From assembly GCA_958452575.1 (NCBI GenBank), contig CAUDUM010000002.1:62001-126000 (forward strand): a stretch of 64,000 nucleotides of DNA, read 5' to 3'. The position numbers were made by a program, and so were the translations under genes. This document shows positions 25,701-33,893 of the stretch, in pieces. How positions within the stretch are numbered: position 1 is the stretch's first letter; each line of letters starts with the position of its first letter. The DNA is from an uncultured Eggerthellaceae bacterium. GTDB lineage: Bacteria > Actinomycetota > Coriobacteriia > Coriobacteriales > Eggerthellaceae. Under the pieces are notes generated by a model that was given only the letters and a program-made list of their open reading frames with translations, was not told the DNA's origin and searched no databases.

Positions 25701-26325
25701 TGAGCGTGGTGAGCCCTTGGATGTTCTCGAGGAACGAACCGCCGAGATCGGTGTAGGAACCCCAGTACGTGCGCATCACGCGTTTGGCGATCCTCATCAC
25801 CGCCACGATCGAAAGCGGGATGAGCGGCACCAGGACAAGCAACGTGAGGGCAGGCGGCAGCGACAGCGGCGCTAGGACGGCGAACAGCGTGAGCGGCGCC
25901 AGCACCGCATAGAACAGCTGCGGGAGGTACTGCCCGAAATAGCTTTCGAGCTGCTCGGTGCCCTCGACGCCGATCTGAACCGCCTCGCTCGTGGCGACAT
26001 GCTCGCGGTAGGCGGGCCCCAAGCGCACGAGCTTGTCGTAGACCTGCTGACGCACGGCCTGCTTGGCCTTGGCGGCGGCGCGCTGCCCCATGCGTTGGGC
26101 GAGCGTCTGGCACACGGCACGCACGACGATGGCGGCCGCGCCCGCCGCGAGCAGCGTCGCGAGGGCGGCACCGTCGGCTGTCCCCTCGATCAGATCCTGG
26201 ATGAACGAGCCGATCAACAGGAACAACGCTATGTTCGCCACGAGGGCGACCCATTGAAACGCCACGTCGGCGACGATGCAGCGCATCGCCCCCGACACCA
26301 TCGAGATGAGTCGCTTGTCGAACAC
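22792..26325 (-). CDS. Fused double ABC exporter (TMD-NBD-TMD-NBD), CydDC-like
   Basis: About 1177 residues containing two complete half-transporters. The first has six membrane helices, Walker A GESGSGKS (~residue 363), signature LSGGQRQRLAMARAL (~468) and Walker B VYLLDEATSNID (~488). A Ser/Ala/Glu linker with a Cys pair (VCGC) follows. The second half has GRSGAGKST (~995), LSGGERQRLGLARVF (~1100) and FVLLDEPTSNLDS (~1120). Both sites look catalytic. The architecture matches actinobacterial fused CydDC exporters of cysteine/glutathione, but no cytochrome bd genes are visible. The start is GTG 26325 (GGGGGG upstream), 22 bases after the P-type ATPase stop; an earlier start would overlap that gene. 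Confidence 0.85.
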   Translation of the reverse strand: MFDKRLISMVSGAMRCIVADVAFQWVALVANIALFLLIGSFIQDLIEGTADGAALATLLAAGAAAIVVRAVCQTLAQRMGQRAAAKAKQAVRQQVYDKLVRLGPAYREHVATSEAVQIGVEGTEQLESYFGQYLPQLFYAVLAPLTLFAVLAPLSLPPALTLLVLVPLIPLSIVAVMRIAKRVMRTYWGSYTDLGGSFLENIQGLTTLKIYRADEERHRRMNEQAEGFRRATMRLLRMQLNSITIMDLFAFGGAAVGIVMVLGEYAAGAVAFGTAFSIVFLSAEFFLPLRTLGSFFHTAMNGMAAAERMYAVLDVPEPPRGTRSIDASRPDIVCRGVGYSYDGERTVLEDVDFEAPTGSFVGIVGESGSGKSTLGAILTGANAAYTGEVRIGGVDLREASPASLRDTITAVSFSSYLFKGTIRSNLLMARPSADDGELWNALSRCRLDGFAREAGGLDAPVSEGGANLSGGQRQRLAMARALLHDAPVYLLDEATSNIDADSENAIIELVGELARTRTVIMISHRLAALRDADRIYVMEDGRVVESGRHDELLRREGAYARLWRQQAELEEFGSGVGAVCGCSGMAEESDASPSEARAAVSSAACAPEGSVPAESAAGAPASAEAPRRSHVSVMLRLVRLTRPLLPVMALAAVLGVIGFLAAIFLTVLGAYGLLELGGLDQPLAYGTLIALLTACGVARGPLRYGEQLCNHYLAFRILALVRDKVFFALRRLAPAKLEGRDKGDLVSLVTSDVELLEVFYAHTLSPAIIAFAVSVIMTAFIAAQSPALGALALAAYLAVGVAVPIVSSKATGASGRAVRDRIGGMNAFVLDSLRGLSETLQFGRAEERSRELAERMRVQARAEERLKGATALWMAVVGALVLALDIAMLATASHLAMRGAIGVDAAVLATAALMSSFGPVVAVANLGTTLQQTLASGARVLDLLDEEPQTEEVADGADLSGFDGASARRVGFSYGGARVLQDVDVEVRPGEVVRIAGRSGAGKSTLLKLFMRFWDADKGVVEVSGHDIRRVNTASLRENEGFMTQETHLFEGTLRENLMMVKPDATEEEIARAVASASLSGLVERLPRGLDTTLGELGDGLSGGERQRLGLARVFLHDAPFVLLDEPTSNLDSLNEAAVLRALAGNRAGKTIVIVSHRESVAAIADRTYSVEHGRVS

Positions 26326-26347
26326 GGGGATCCCCCCACACTGCCTT

Positions 26348-28429
26348 CTAGACGTCGTACTTCCCGGAATTGCGCAGAGCCAGCGCGATCGTCGTGGCAT
26401 TGTGCAGCAGCGAGGAGACCTGCGGGCGCGCCACGCCGGCGATGCCTGCCGCGAGCAGCGCCGAGTTGATGGCCATGACCTGGCCGAACGAACCGCTGAG
26501 ACGGTCCATCAGCCCCTGGCTGAGCCTGCGCAGCGCGACGAGCGAGGATAGATCGCCTCCGGTCAGCGTGATGTCGGCGACCTCCTTGGCGATGGCGGTC
26601 CCCTGCCCCATGGCGATGCCCACATCGGCAAGCGACAAGGCGGGCGCGTCGTTGACGCCATCGCCCACCATCACCACATGGCGCCCCTCCTCGCGCAGGC
26701 GCGCCACGAAGCCATGCTTATCCTCGGGCAGCATGTCGGCGCGGAACTCGGTCACGCCCGCCTCCGCCGCGACGCGGGCGGCGGTGCGTTCGTTGTCGCC
26801 GGTGAGCATGATCACGCGCTCGAAGCCCAGCGCGCGCAAATCGCCGATGGCGGCAGCCACGCCCTCCTTGAGAGGATCGCGCACGCCGATGACGCCCACC
26901 AGCTCCCCGTCGACCGCCAGATACAGCGGCGAGAGGCCCTCGGTCGCGACCGCGATGCGCGAGCGATCCTCGCGGGCGATCTCGACGCCTTCGTCGCCCA
27001 CGACGAAATGCTCCGAGCCGATGACGACGCGTTTGCCGTCAAGCGCCGAGGCGATGCCGTGCGCGACGATGTACTCGACCGCCGCATGGCGCTCGCGGTG
27101 CTCCAAGCCGCGCTCCGCGGCGGCGCGCACCACCGCGCGGGCTACCGGATGGGGGAAATGTTCCTCCAGGCAGGCCGACAGGCGCAGCACCTCATCGCGC
27201 TCCCAACCCCGCAGCCCCAGCACGCAGGCCACCTCGGGCGTCGCCTCGGTAAGCGTGCCGGTCTTGTCGAACACGATCGTGTCGGCGGCCGCCATAGCCT
27301 CGAAATGCTTGGAGCCCTTGACCGTGAAGCCCAGCTTGGCGCTTTGGCTCATAGCGGACAGCTCGGCGATGGATCCCGTCAGCTTGAGCGCGCAGGAATA
27401 GTCGACCATCAACGCCGCCGAGGTCTTGACCAGGCTGCGGGAGAAGAGGGCGACCGCGCCTGCCAGCAGGAAGTTCCACGGGACGATGCGGTCCGCCAGC
27501 GCCTCCATGCGGGAATGCGCTTCGGATTTGAGCGACTCGGACTGCTCGACCATCGACACGATGGAGCGCAGCTTGGTCTCGCCCGTCGCCGCGCGCACGC
27601 GCACGATGATCTCGCCGTCTTCCACCGCGGTGCCGGCGAAGACGTCGTCGCCTTCCCGGCGCTCGACCGCCAGCGGCTCGCCGGTAAGAGCCGACTGGTT
27701 CACCATCGCCAGCCCGCCGACCACCTCGCCGTCGACGGGAACGGGCATGCCGGTGCGCACGGCGATCAGATCCCCCGGCTCGAGCGCCGTCGCCGCGACC
27801 CGCGCCTCCGTGTCGCCCTCGATGCGCTGAGCCGTCTCGGGGATATCCAGAAGCGCGCTGATGAGGGCGCCTTCCGAGCGCGAGCGCGTGTACTCCTCGA
27901 GCGTCTCGCCCGCATCCAGCAAAAACATCGTCTCGCCCGCGGTCTTGGGATCGCGCCTGGCGAACGACATGCCGATGGCGGCGGCGTCGAGCACGGGGAC
28001 GTCCAGACGCGCGCGACGCAGCGAGCGCAGCGCCGGCATTAGAAAGCGACGGTAGCGCCAGGCGGCGACCACCGCGGCGAGCGGGCGGGGCAGGAACCAC
28101 CGGCGCACGGCATACGAGCCGATCATCACCGCGAGCTCCATCAGAAGCGACTGGGTGCGCGGCGCGAGCGCGATGCCGCCCGCCACGCGCGCGCCGTCGA
28201 TGGCAGCGGCGTCGATGGACTCCAGATGCGCGAGCACCTGGCGGCGGTTGCCCTCTCCCGAACGGTAGACGACGGCGAGCGACCCGATACGCGGGTACAC
28301 GGTGACGCGCAAGACGGCGGCACTCGCCAACACGACGCGTTCCAGCGCATCCAGATCGGCGGCGGGCACCGGACCCGCCAGCTTCACCCGCAAACGGCCG
28401 GGGAGCTCCTTTTGCAGGGAGAACTCCAT
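26348..28429 (-). CDS. P1B-type heavy-metal-translocating ATPase with non-CPC transmembrane motif
   Basis: About 693 residues. It has an HMA-like N-terminal domain without CxxC (KELPGRLRVKLAG...), an actuator TGEP (SALTGEPLAVER), DKTGTLT with the phosphorylated Asp near residue 386, the P1B-specific HP dipeptide (EEHFPHPVARA), MLTGDNERTA (~545) and GDGVNDAPALSLAD (~590). The transmembrane metal motif, normally CPC or SPC, reads DYSCALKLTGS near residue 340, lacking the proline. The substrate is therefore uncertain (Fe, Mn, Co or Zn are possible). The start is ATG 28429, one base after the stop of the small membrane-protein gene. Upstream in-frame codons overlap that gene. Confidence 0.9.
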   Translation of the reverse strand: MEFSLQKELPGRLRVKLAGPVPAADLDALERVVLASAAVLRVTVYPRIGSLAVVYRSGEGNRRQVLAHLESIDAAAIDGARVAGGIALAPRTQSLLMELAVMIGSYAVRRWFLPRPLAAVVAAWRYRRFLMPALRSLRRARLDVPVLDAAAIGMSFARRDPKTAGETMFLLDAGETLEEYTRSRSEGALISALLDIPETAQRIEGDTEARVAATALEPGDLIAVRTGMPVPVDGEVVGGLAMVNQSALTGEPLAVERREGDDVFAGTAVEDGEIIVRVRAATGETKLRSIVSMVEQSESLKSEAHSRMEALADRIVPWNFLLAGAVALFSRSLVKTSAALMVDYSCALKLTGSIAELSAMSQSAKLGFTVKGSKHFEAMAAADTIVFDKTGTLTEATPEVACVLGLRGWERDEVLRLSACLEEHFPHPVARAVVRAAAERGLEHRERHAAVEYIVAHGIASALDGKRVVIGSEHFVVGDEGVEIAREDRSRIAVATEGLSPLYLAVDGELVGVIGVRDPLKEGVAAAIGDLRALGFERVIMLTGDNERTAARVAAEAGVTEFRADMLPEDKHGFVARLREEGRHVVMVGDGVNDAPALSLADVGIAMGQGTAIAKEVADITLTGGDLSSLVALRRLSQGLMDRLSGSFGQVMAINSALLAAGIAGVARPQVSSLLHNATTIALALRNSGKYDV

Positions 28430-28430
28430 G

Positions 28431-28709
28431 CTAGGCCCGCGCTTTCCCCTCCGCCTCGGCATCGCCGGCGGACGCGGCATCGGCCGCAGCGGCCTCGGTC
28501 GTCAGGTAGGTCGCCTCGGCGACGATGTCGTCGACCTCGGCTTTCGCCTGCTCGACGACGTCCTCGTAGTACGCTTTGGCCTGCAGGCCCTTTGCGACGC
28601 CCTGCACGTACACGCGCTTGGCACGCGGGCTCGTCAACGCCTTGATGCCCACCGTCCCCATCAGGAAACCGGCACCCAGCAGCAGCGCGTTGCGCGTCTT
28701 ACCCTCCAT
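28431..28709 (-). CDS. Small membrane-anchored protein (DUF6110-like) of the metal ATPase operon
   Basis: A 92-residue protein. MEGKTRNALLLGAGFLMGTVGIKALTSPRAKRVYVQG gives one membrane helix followed by a basic helix. The rest is a charged coiled-coil-like helix (YYEDVVEQAKAEVDDIVAEAT) with an Ala-rich end. It resembles DUF6110 proteins, which I recall beside heavy-metal P-type ATPases. The start is ATG 28709 (AAGGAAGG upstream). The stop abuts the ATPase start. It is probably an accessory or chaperone-like partner; this is inferred from the operon only. Confidence 0.75.
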   Translation of the reverse strand: MEGKTRNALLLGAGFLMGTVGIKALTSPRAKRVYVQGVAKGLQAKAYYEDVVEQAKAEVDDIVAEATYLTTEAAAADAASAGDAEAEGKARA

Positions 28710-29118
28710 GGCGATCCTTCCTTTCCGCGTTCGAGACGCATCCGGCAACCCCAATAACGAGTTGCATTTATCTAACCCGTACACCATAATGAGGTCGACC
28801 GGGAAAGTCAACCGTTGGTAACTGATACCTTCGGCACTCCCGAAGCACGAGGAAACACATCGAGTGCATGGGAGCGGCAACTGGCACGAATGAGACGACG
28901 GAAAGGGGTCCGCAATGAAGCAGCATCGGTTCTGGGCGATCGCGTGCGCGATCTGCATGGCGATGACATGGTACACTGGCCGGAAGCATAAATAACCGAC
29001 GCGCCATCCCCAACCTCAGACGGGCAGCGCCCGGACAACCGCCGCAGGGCCGCCGCATCGCGCCGACGTCGGCGGCACCCCCGGCGCTCGATGCGCGCGA
29101 TAGCCAAGGAGCGCGCCC
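28710..29118. other. Divergent intergenic region (metal-ATPase operon / engB)
   Basis: 409 bases. It contains the strong minus-strand promoter 28783-28811 and, between it and the small membrane-protein gene, a GCAAC-N12-GTTGC-like dyad (~28745-28765). The right half has only engB leader sequence (AAGGAG before its ATG). No gene is seen. Confidence 0.5.
28783..28811 (-). promoter_or_regulatory. Strong promoter of the metal-ATPase/ABC operon
   Basis: On the minus strand TTGACT (28811-28806), 17 bases, then TATGGT (28788-28783). The AT-rich downstream sequence GGTTAGATAAATGCAACTC is a plausible metalloregulator site, though no established box is an exact match. Confidence 0.7.
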
Positions 29119-29703
<585 letters not shown>

Positions 29704-29868
29704 CCTCCGCCCCCATTCGGCGACGCTCGCCCATACAGTTCCGTAACAGACCGATCCGGCGCACGCCCTCCTCCGCTCATGCCGCTATACTCTATCCCCA
29801 TAACCATCCGAAGAAATCCCGCTGAGCCGGGCCCCTCAGCGACAGACAGCAGCACAGGAGCATCGCGC

Positions 29869-31119
29869 ATGACCGACCAGCCCATCCCCGCGGAAGGACC
29901 CGCGCTCAGCGACGCCGCGCCCGAAAAGCGCCGCATCCCGCTGATCGCGAAGGTCTACGGCGTGCTGTGCATCCTGAGCAGCACGGGCGTGCTCACCATC
30001 GCGGCGATCATAGCCGTCGGGTTCGTCTGGGCGTTCGTCCACGGCGAGATCGAGCTCGACATCCAGACCTCCGCCGCCAACGTCATCATCTTCGGCGTTC
30101 AGATGGCGCTGCTCGTCGCGCTGTTCGTGCTTCTGCTGGTGCTGGGCATCAACCTGCTGCGCAACAGGCGGCGCGGCGCGGCCCAAACCGCCGAGGCAGC
30201 CGCGTTCGTCACGGTGGGCGTCATCACCTGCGACATCATGCTCAACGGCATCAACGAGGTGGGCATCCCCATCCTCGTGATCCTGGTGGTCTCCATCGTG
30301 CTCGCCTCATGGCTCGACCCCTCGCTGATCCAAGAGCGCGAACTCCAGCGCAAGCTGCGCGACATGGAGACGCGCGAGCAGGCCGAAGAGGGCACGCTCG
30401 GCCTCGACGAGACCGGCAAGGGCTACATCACGCTGAACTTCTTCAATCTGTTCTGGATCTTCGTCGTGGCGAGCATCATCGGGCTCGTCCTGGAGACCAT
30501 CTATCACTTCGCCGTGGTCGATCCGGGGCACTTCCAGGACCGCGCAGGGCTTCTGTTCGGCCCGTTCTCGCCCATCTACGGCGTGGGCGCGGTGCTCATG
30601 ACCATGGCGCTCAACCGGTTCCACAAGGCGCCGCTTGCCGTGGTGTTTTTGGTAAGCGCGGTCATCGGCGGTCTGTTCGAGTTTTTGGCAAGCTGGTTCT
30701 TCCAGTTCGCGTTCGGCATCCTGGCATGGGACTACACCGGATCGACCTTGTTCGGGCTATGCCCCGATCCGATCGCGATCTTTTTCCAAGGGCGCACGAG
30801 CGCCCTGTTCATGTGCATGTGGGGCGTGCTGGGCGTGGCATGGATCCGGCTGATCCTGCCGTGGATGCTGCATCTGGTCAACTTGATCCCGTGGAACTGG
30901 CGCTACACCCTCACCGCCGTGTGCGCCGCCCTCATGGTGGCGGATTGCGTGATGACGCTGCTGTCGTTCGACTGCTGGTACGAGCGCATGGCGGGCAACG
31001 TGCCCGAATCGGCGATGGAGCAGTTCATGGCGCGCAACTTCGACAACCAGTACATGGCTGAGCGCTTCCAGAGCATGTCGCTCAACCCCGAAGACGCCAC
31101 CCGCAACGCGCTGCCGTAA
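29869..31119 (+). CDS. CmpB-like putative ABC-transporter permease (PF06541 type)
   Basis: A 416-residue membrane protein. The N-terminal ~140 residues hold three to four membrane helices. After a charged linker (REQAEEGTLGLDETGKGYI) the C-terminal part has the family features NLFWIFVVASIIGLVLETIYHF, RAGLLFGPFSPIYGVGAVLMT and FEFLASWFFQFAFGILAWDYTG, with the conserved E in the first and the GPFSPIYG loop. The family is annotated as an ABC permease, but its role is unproven. The start is ATG 29869 (AGGAG upstream); the earlier ATG at 29779 lacks homology. No ATPase gene is adjacent. Confidence 0.8.
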   Translation: MTDQPIPAEGPALSDAAPEKRRIPLIAKVYGVLCILSSTGVLTIAAIIAVGFVWAFVHGEIELDIQTSAANVIIFGVQMALLVALFVLLLVLGINLLRNRRRGAAQTAEAAAFVTVGVITCDIMLNGINEVGIPILVILVVSIVLASWLDPSLIQERELQRKLRDMETREQAEEGTLGLDETGKGYITLNFFNLFWIFVVASIIGLVLETIYHFAVVDPGHFQDRAGLLFGPFSPIYGVGAVLMTMALNRFHKAPLAVVFLVSAVIGGLFEFLASWFFQFAFGILAWDYTGSTLFGLCPDPIAIFFQGRTSALFMCMWGVLGVAWIRLILPWMLHLVNLIPWNWRYTLTAVCAALMVADCVMTLLSFDCWYERMAGNVPESAMEQFMARNFDNQYMAERFQSMSLNPEDATRNALP

Positions 31120-31150
31120 CGGCGCACGCCTGCCCGCGCCCCACGTGCGC

Positions 31151-31633
31151 CTACGCTCCCGCGAACCCCTCGTCCTCTGCGAGATCGTCGCCGTCGGCGG
31201 CGGCGGTCGCCAAGGCGTCGCAGCGCTCGTTTTCGGGATGGCCGGCGTGGCCCTTCACCCAAACGAACGTCATCTGGTGCGGCTCCTTGACGCGCAAGAG
31301 ACGCTTCCATAAGTCGGGGTTTTTGACCGGCTCTTTCTTGGCGTTTTTCCAGCCGCGTTTGAGCCAGCCTTCCACCCAATGCTGGTTGAAGGCGTTCACG
31401 ACGTACTGCGAATCGGAGTACAGGGTCACCTCGCAAGGGCTTTTGAGCGCCTCGAGCGCGACGATCACGCCCAAAAGCTCCATGCGGTTGTTGGTGGTCA
31501 GACGGAATCCCTGCGAGAGCTCCTTCTCGTGCACGCGCCCGTTGCGGTCGACGAACCGCAGGATCGACCCGTAGCCTCCCGGCCCCGGGTTCCCCCGCGA
31601 CGATCCGTCGGTGTAAATATCCACGTGCAACAA
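31151..31633 (-). CDS. rnhA: Ribonuclease HI
   Basis: A 160-residue enzyme removing RNA from RNA-DNA hybrids. The catalytic acidic set is intact: Asp in IYTDGSSRGNPGPGG, Glu in NNRMELLGVI, Asp in LYSDSQYVVNAF and Asp in NERCDALA, with the handle region GWLKRGWKNAKKEPVKN. After it is a ~15-residue acidic tail. No ATG is available: the start is TTG 31633 (GGAG eight bases upstream) or the adjacent TTG. It is downstream of metG, separated by a structured spacer. Confidence 0.93.
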   Translation of the reverse strand: MLHVDIYTDGSSRGNPGPGGYGSILRFVDRNGRVHEKELSQGFRLTTNNRMELLGVIVALEALKSPCEVTLYSDSQYVVNAFNQHWVEGWLKRGWKNAKKEPVKNPDLWKRLLRVKEPHQMTFVWVKGHAGHPENERCDALATAAADGDDLAEDEGFAGA

Positions 31634-31649
31634 AGCAAATGCTCCATTT

Positions 31650-31766
31650 CGTTCGTAGTGTCAGCAAGAAGGGCTGGGCGCCCTGAATTCGCGATCTCGC
31701 GAAGACGGGGCGCCTCAGCCCCTCGCAGCATCGGCAGGTTCCGGCGGCTGGCAAGCCGTCGGAATC
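31650..31766. repeat. metG-rnhA spacer with recurring boundary motifs
   Basis: It begins TCGTTCGTAGTGTCAGCAAG and ends GCAGCATCGGCAGGTTC, both also found almost unchanged around the hisA-hisF spacer. The interior differs and contains GCGATCTCGC and GGGCGCC/GGCGCC dyads. The hairpin CCGGCGGCT-GGCA-AGCCGTCGG (31741-31762) sits just before the metG stop on the plus strand. Confidence 0.65.
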
Positions 31767-33893
31767 CTAGTACTGGGACTCGTGCTTCTTGAAGAAGTCG
31801 AAGCGGGGCGGAAGCTCGCGGACGGGATGGGTGCCGACGGTGATGTCGCCGGCAGAGCACAGCTCGTCCATGCCCTCGAAGTCGTAGTTCCAGCTGAACA
31901 GGTCCTCGGGGTCAAAGTCCATGTAGTCGCAGATCATCTCGCAACCCTTGGGCACGACCGGATGCATCAGCAGGCACGCCACGCGCAGCAGGTAGAACGA
32001 ATCGAGCAGCACCTGGCGACGCATCGCATCGTCATCGGCGTTGGTGGCTTCGCGGATGCCGTCGGCCCAGCGCTTGTTGGCCCAGCGGATGAACTCGTCC
32101 ATCTGGGACATGATGGAATGTAGCTCGGCGCGATGCATCGTGAAGTCGTAGGTGCGCATGGTGTCATGCACCTTCTCGACCGCCTCGGGGGACGGCTTGC
32201 CCAGCGGCATGCAGCCGTCGAAGTTCTTCTGCGCCTCGTAGAAGCAGCTGCGCGCCAGACGGTTGAACACGTTGGTGAGCAACGCGCCCTCCTTGAGCAC
32301 CGGATCGGCGACGCGCGGATCGGCCTTCTCCTCCTCGGTGGCAAGGAACGGCTTGGGTTTGAAGCCGACGGATTTCTGGTCCAGGCCCAGCGCCAGGAAA
32401 TGCGCGCGGAGCTGCTCGACCGTGTAGTGGTCGAGCAGCTCGTCGGCCGAGGGCGGCTTGACCGCACCGGACGAGGAGGCCTTTTTGTTGCCGAACAGGA
32501 TATGGTGGTTGGCGATCAGGCGCGTCTGGCGCAGGGGCTCGTCGGTGGGCTCGCCCGTCACCATGTCGCGCTTGCTCAGCGCCTCCCACATCGCGGTTTG
32601 CGCCACACCGTAGAAGTACAGGTTGTCCTGGCCGATGAACTGGTAGACCTGCGCGTCGGGCGAGCACCACCAGTCGCGCCAGCTGCCGCGCGGCAATCCC
32701 AGCTCGTCGTTGGCCGCCATCGTGAACGAGATGGGCGCCCACAGGCTCTCGGGCCAGCACCACACCGTCAGGCCCTCGACGTCCTCGATGACCGGCGCGG
32801 ACACGCCCCACTCGATGTTGCCGGTGATGCGGAACGGCACGAGCGCCTTGCCCGTGCGGAAACGCAGTCCCGCCTCCTCCATCACCGAACGCGCGGCGTC
32901 GCGGTCGTCGATCGTGGCGAACTCGACCTCGAAGCTCTGCTTGCCCTTCTCGGCCTCGCGCAGCGTGTGCGCCGGCAGCTTGCCGGCGATGGCGTCGAAC
33001 TGCTCGCGCAGCTCGTTTTTCACATACATGATGGGAGGGGCCAAAAACTCCTCGATGACCTGGGGGACGATGGCGCGCATCTCCTTGTCCTCGCGCAGAT
33101 CGGCCACATAGCCGCGCAGGAACTCCGAAAACGCCGGCAGATCGAAATACCAGTTCTCCACCGGACGCATCTCGGGCACCGTGCCGGTCAGCGTGGACTT
33201 GGGCGCGATGAGGTCCTCGGGCGCGTAGCTGTGGCCCAGATCGCACTCGTCGGCATAGCCGTGCTCGGACTTGCAGCCCTGCACGGGGCAATGCCCCACC
33301 ACCTGGCGGCCGTTGAGGAAGGTGTTCGCCTGGGTGTCGTAGAACTGCAGCGTGGAGCGGCGATGCAGCACGCCGGCATCGTAGAGCGCCTTGATGAAGT
33401 ATTCGCTCACCGCCTGGTGCACCGTGCCGGCATGGCCCAGACCCGATCCCTCGTAGATCGACAGGCTGATGTTGTAGGCGTCGAGCGTCGCCTTCTGGGC
33501 GTCGTGATTGCGCTTGACGTATTCCTCGATGGTGCCGTCGAACTCGCCGGCGTCGACCAGCTTGCGGTAGCCCTCGTTGATGGGCGAGCCGAAGCAGTCG
33601 GTGCCCGACACGAAGCGCACGTTCTGAGCGCCGATGCGGTCGCGCAAAAAGCGCGCGAAGCAGTCCGCCGGGATGAACACGCCGGCGATATGGCCGAAGT
33701 GCAGCGCCTTGTTGCCGTACGGCATGCCCGCCGTCACGACGGCGCGGCGGGGCCAGTTCACCTCGCGCGTGCTCTCGCGGCGCTCGAACGTCTCGGCCCA
33801 GCGGGCAGCGCGCGCAGCGGCCTCGGGATCTTCGACCTCTGCGGCGTCGACGGCGCGCACCTCTTCGTTATCGTGCAAGGATTCCATCGTCAT
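31767..33893 (-). CDS. metG: Methionine--tRNA ligase
   Basis: A 708-residue class I synthetase. TAGMPYGNKALHFGHIAG carries the HIGH-equivalent HFGH, zinc-knuckle cysteines are in the CP1 insert (GHCPVQGCKSEHGYADECD), WCWPESLWAPI shapes the active site, and the KMSKS loop appears as KKASSSG. The C-terminal part is the anticodon-binding helical bundle; there is no appended tRNA-binding domain. The start overlaps the sppA end by 26 bases; the ATG at 33887 is a possible alternative, both served by AAGGAG. The first ~45 residues are an unusual acidic leader. Confidence 0.95.
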   Translation of the reverse strand: MTMESLHDNEEVRAVDAAEVEDPEAAARAARWAETFERRESTREVNWPRRAVVTAGMPYGNKALHFGHIAGVFIPADCFARFLRDRIGAQNVRFVSGTDCFGSPINEGYRKLVDAGEFDGTIEEYVKRNHDAQKATLDAYNISLSIYEGSGLGHAGTVHQAVSEYFIKALYDAGVLHRRSTLQFYDTQANTFLNGRQVVGHCPVQGCKSEHGYADECDLGHSYAPEDLIAPKSTLTGTVPEMRPVENWYFDLPAFSEFLRGYVADLREDKEMRAIVPQVIEEFLAPPIMYVKNELREQFDAIAGKLPAHTLREAEKGKQSFEVEFATIDDRDAARSVMEEAGLRFRTGKALVPFRITGNIEWGVSAPVIEDVEGLTVWCWPESLWAPISFTMAANDELGLPRGSWRDWWCSPDAQVYQFIGQDNLYFYGVAQTAMWEALSKRDMVTGEPTDEPLRQTRLIANHHILFGNKKASSSGAVKPPSADELLDHYTVEQLRAHFLALGLDQKSVGFKPKPFLATEEEKADPRVADPVLKEGALLTNVFNRLARSCFYEAQKNFDGCMPLGKPSPEAVEKVHDTMRTYDFTMHRAELHSIMSQMDEFIRWANKRWADGIREATNADDDAMRRQVLLDSFYLLRVACLLMHPVVPKGCEMICDYMDFDPEDLFSWNYDFEGMDELCSAGDITVGTHPVRELPPRFDFFKKHESQY

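Noticed and set aside
31767..33893. metG suspected of lacking a KMSKS motif
   Set aside because: KKASSSG occupies the correct place after FGN and is an accepted variant; other synthetase motifs are intact, so it is not a pseudogene.
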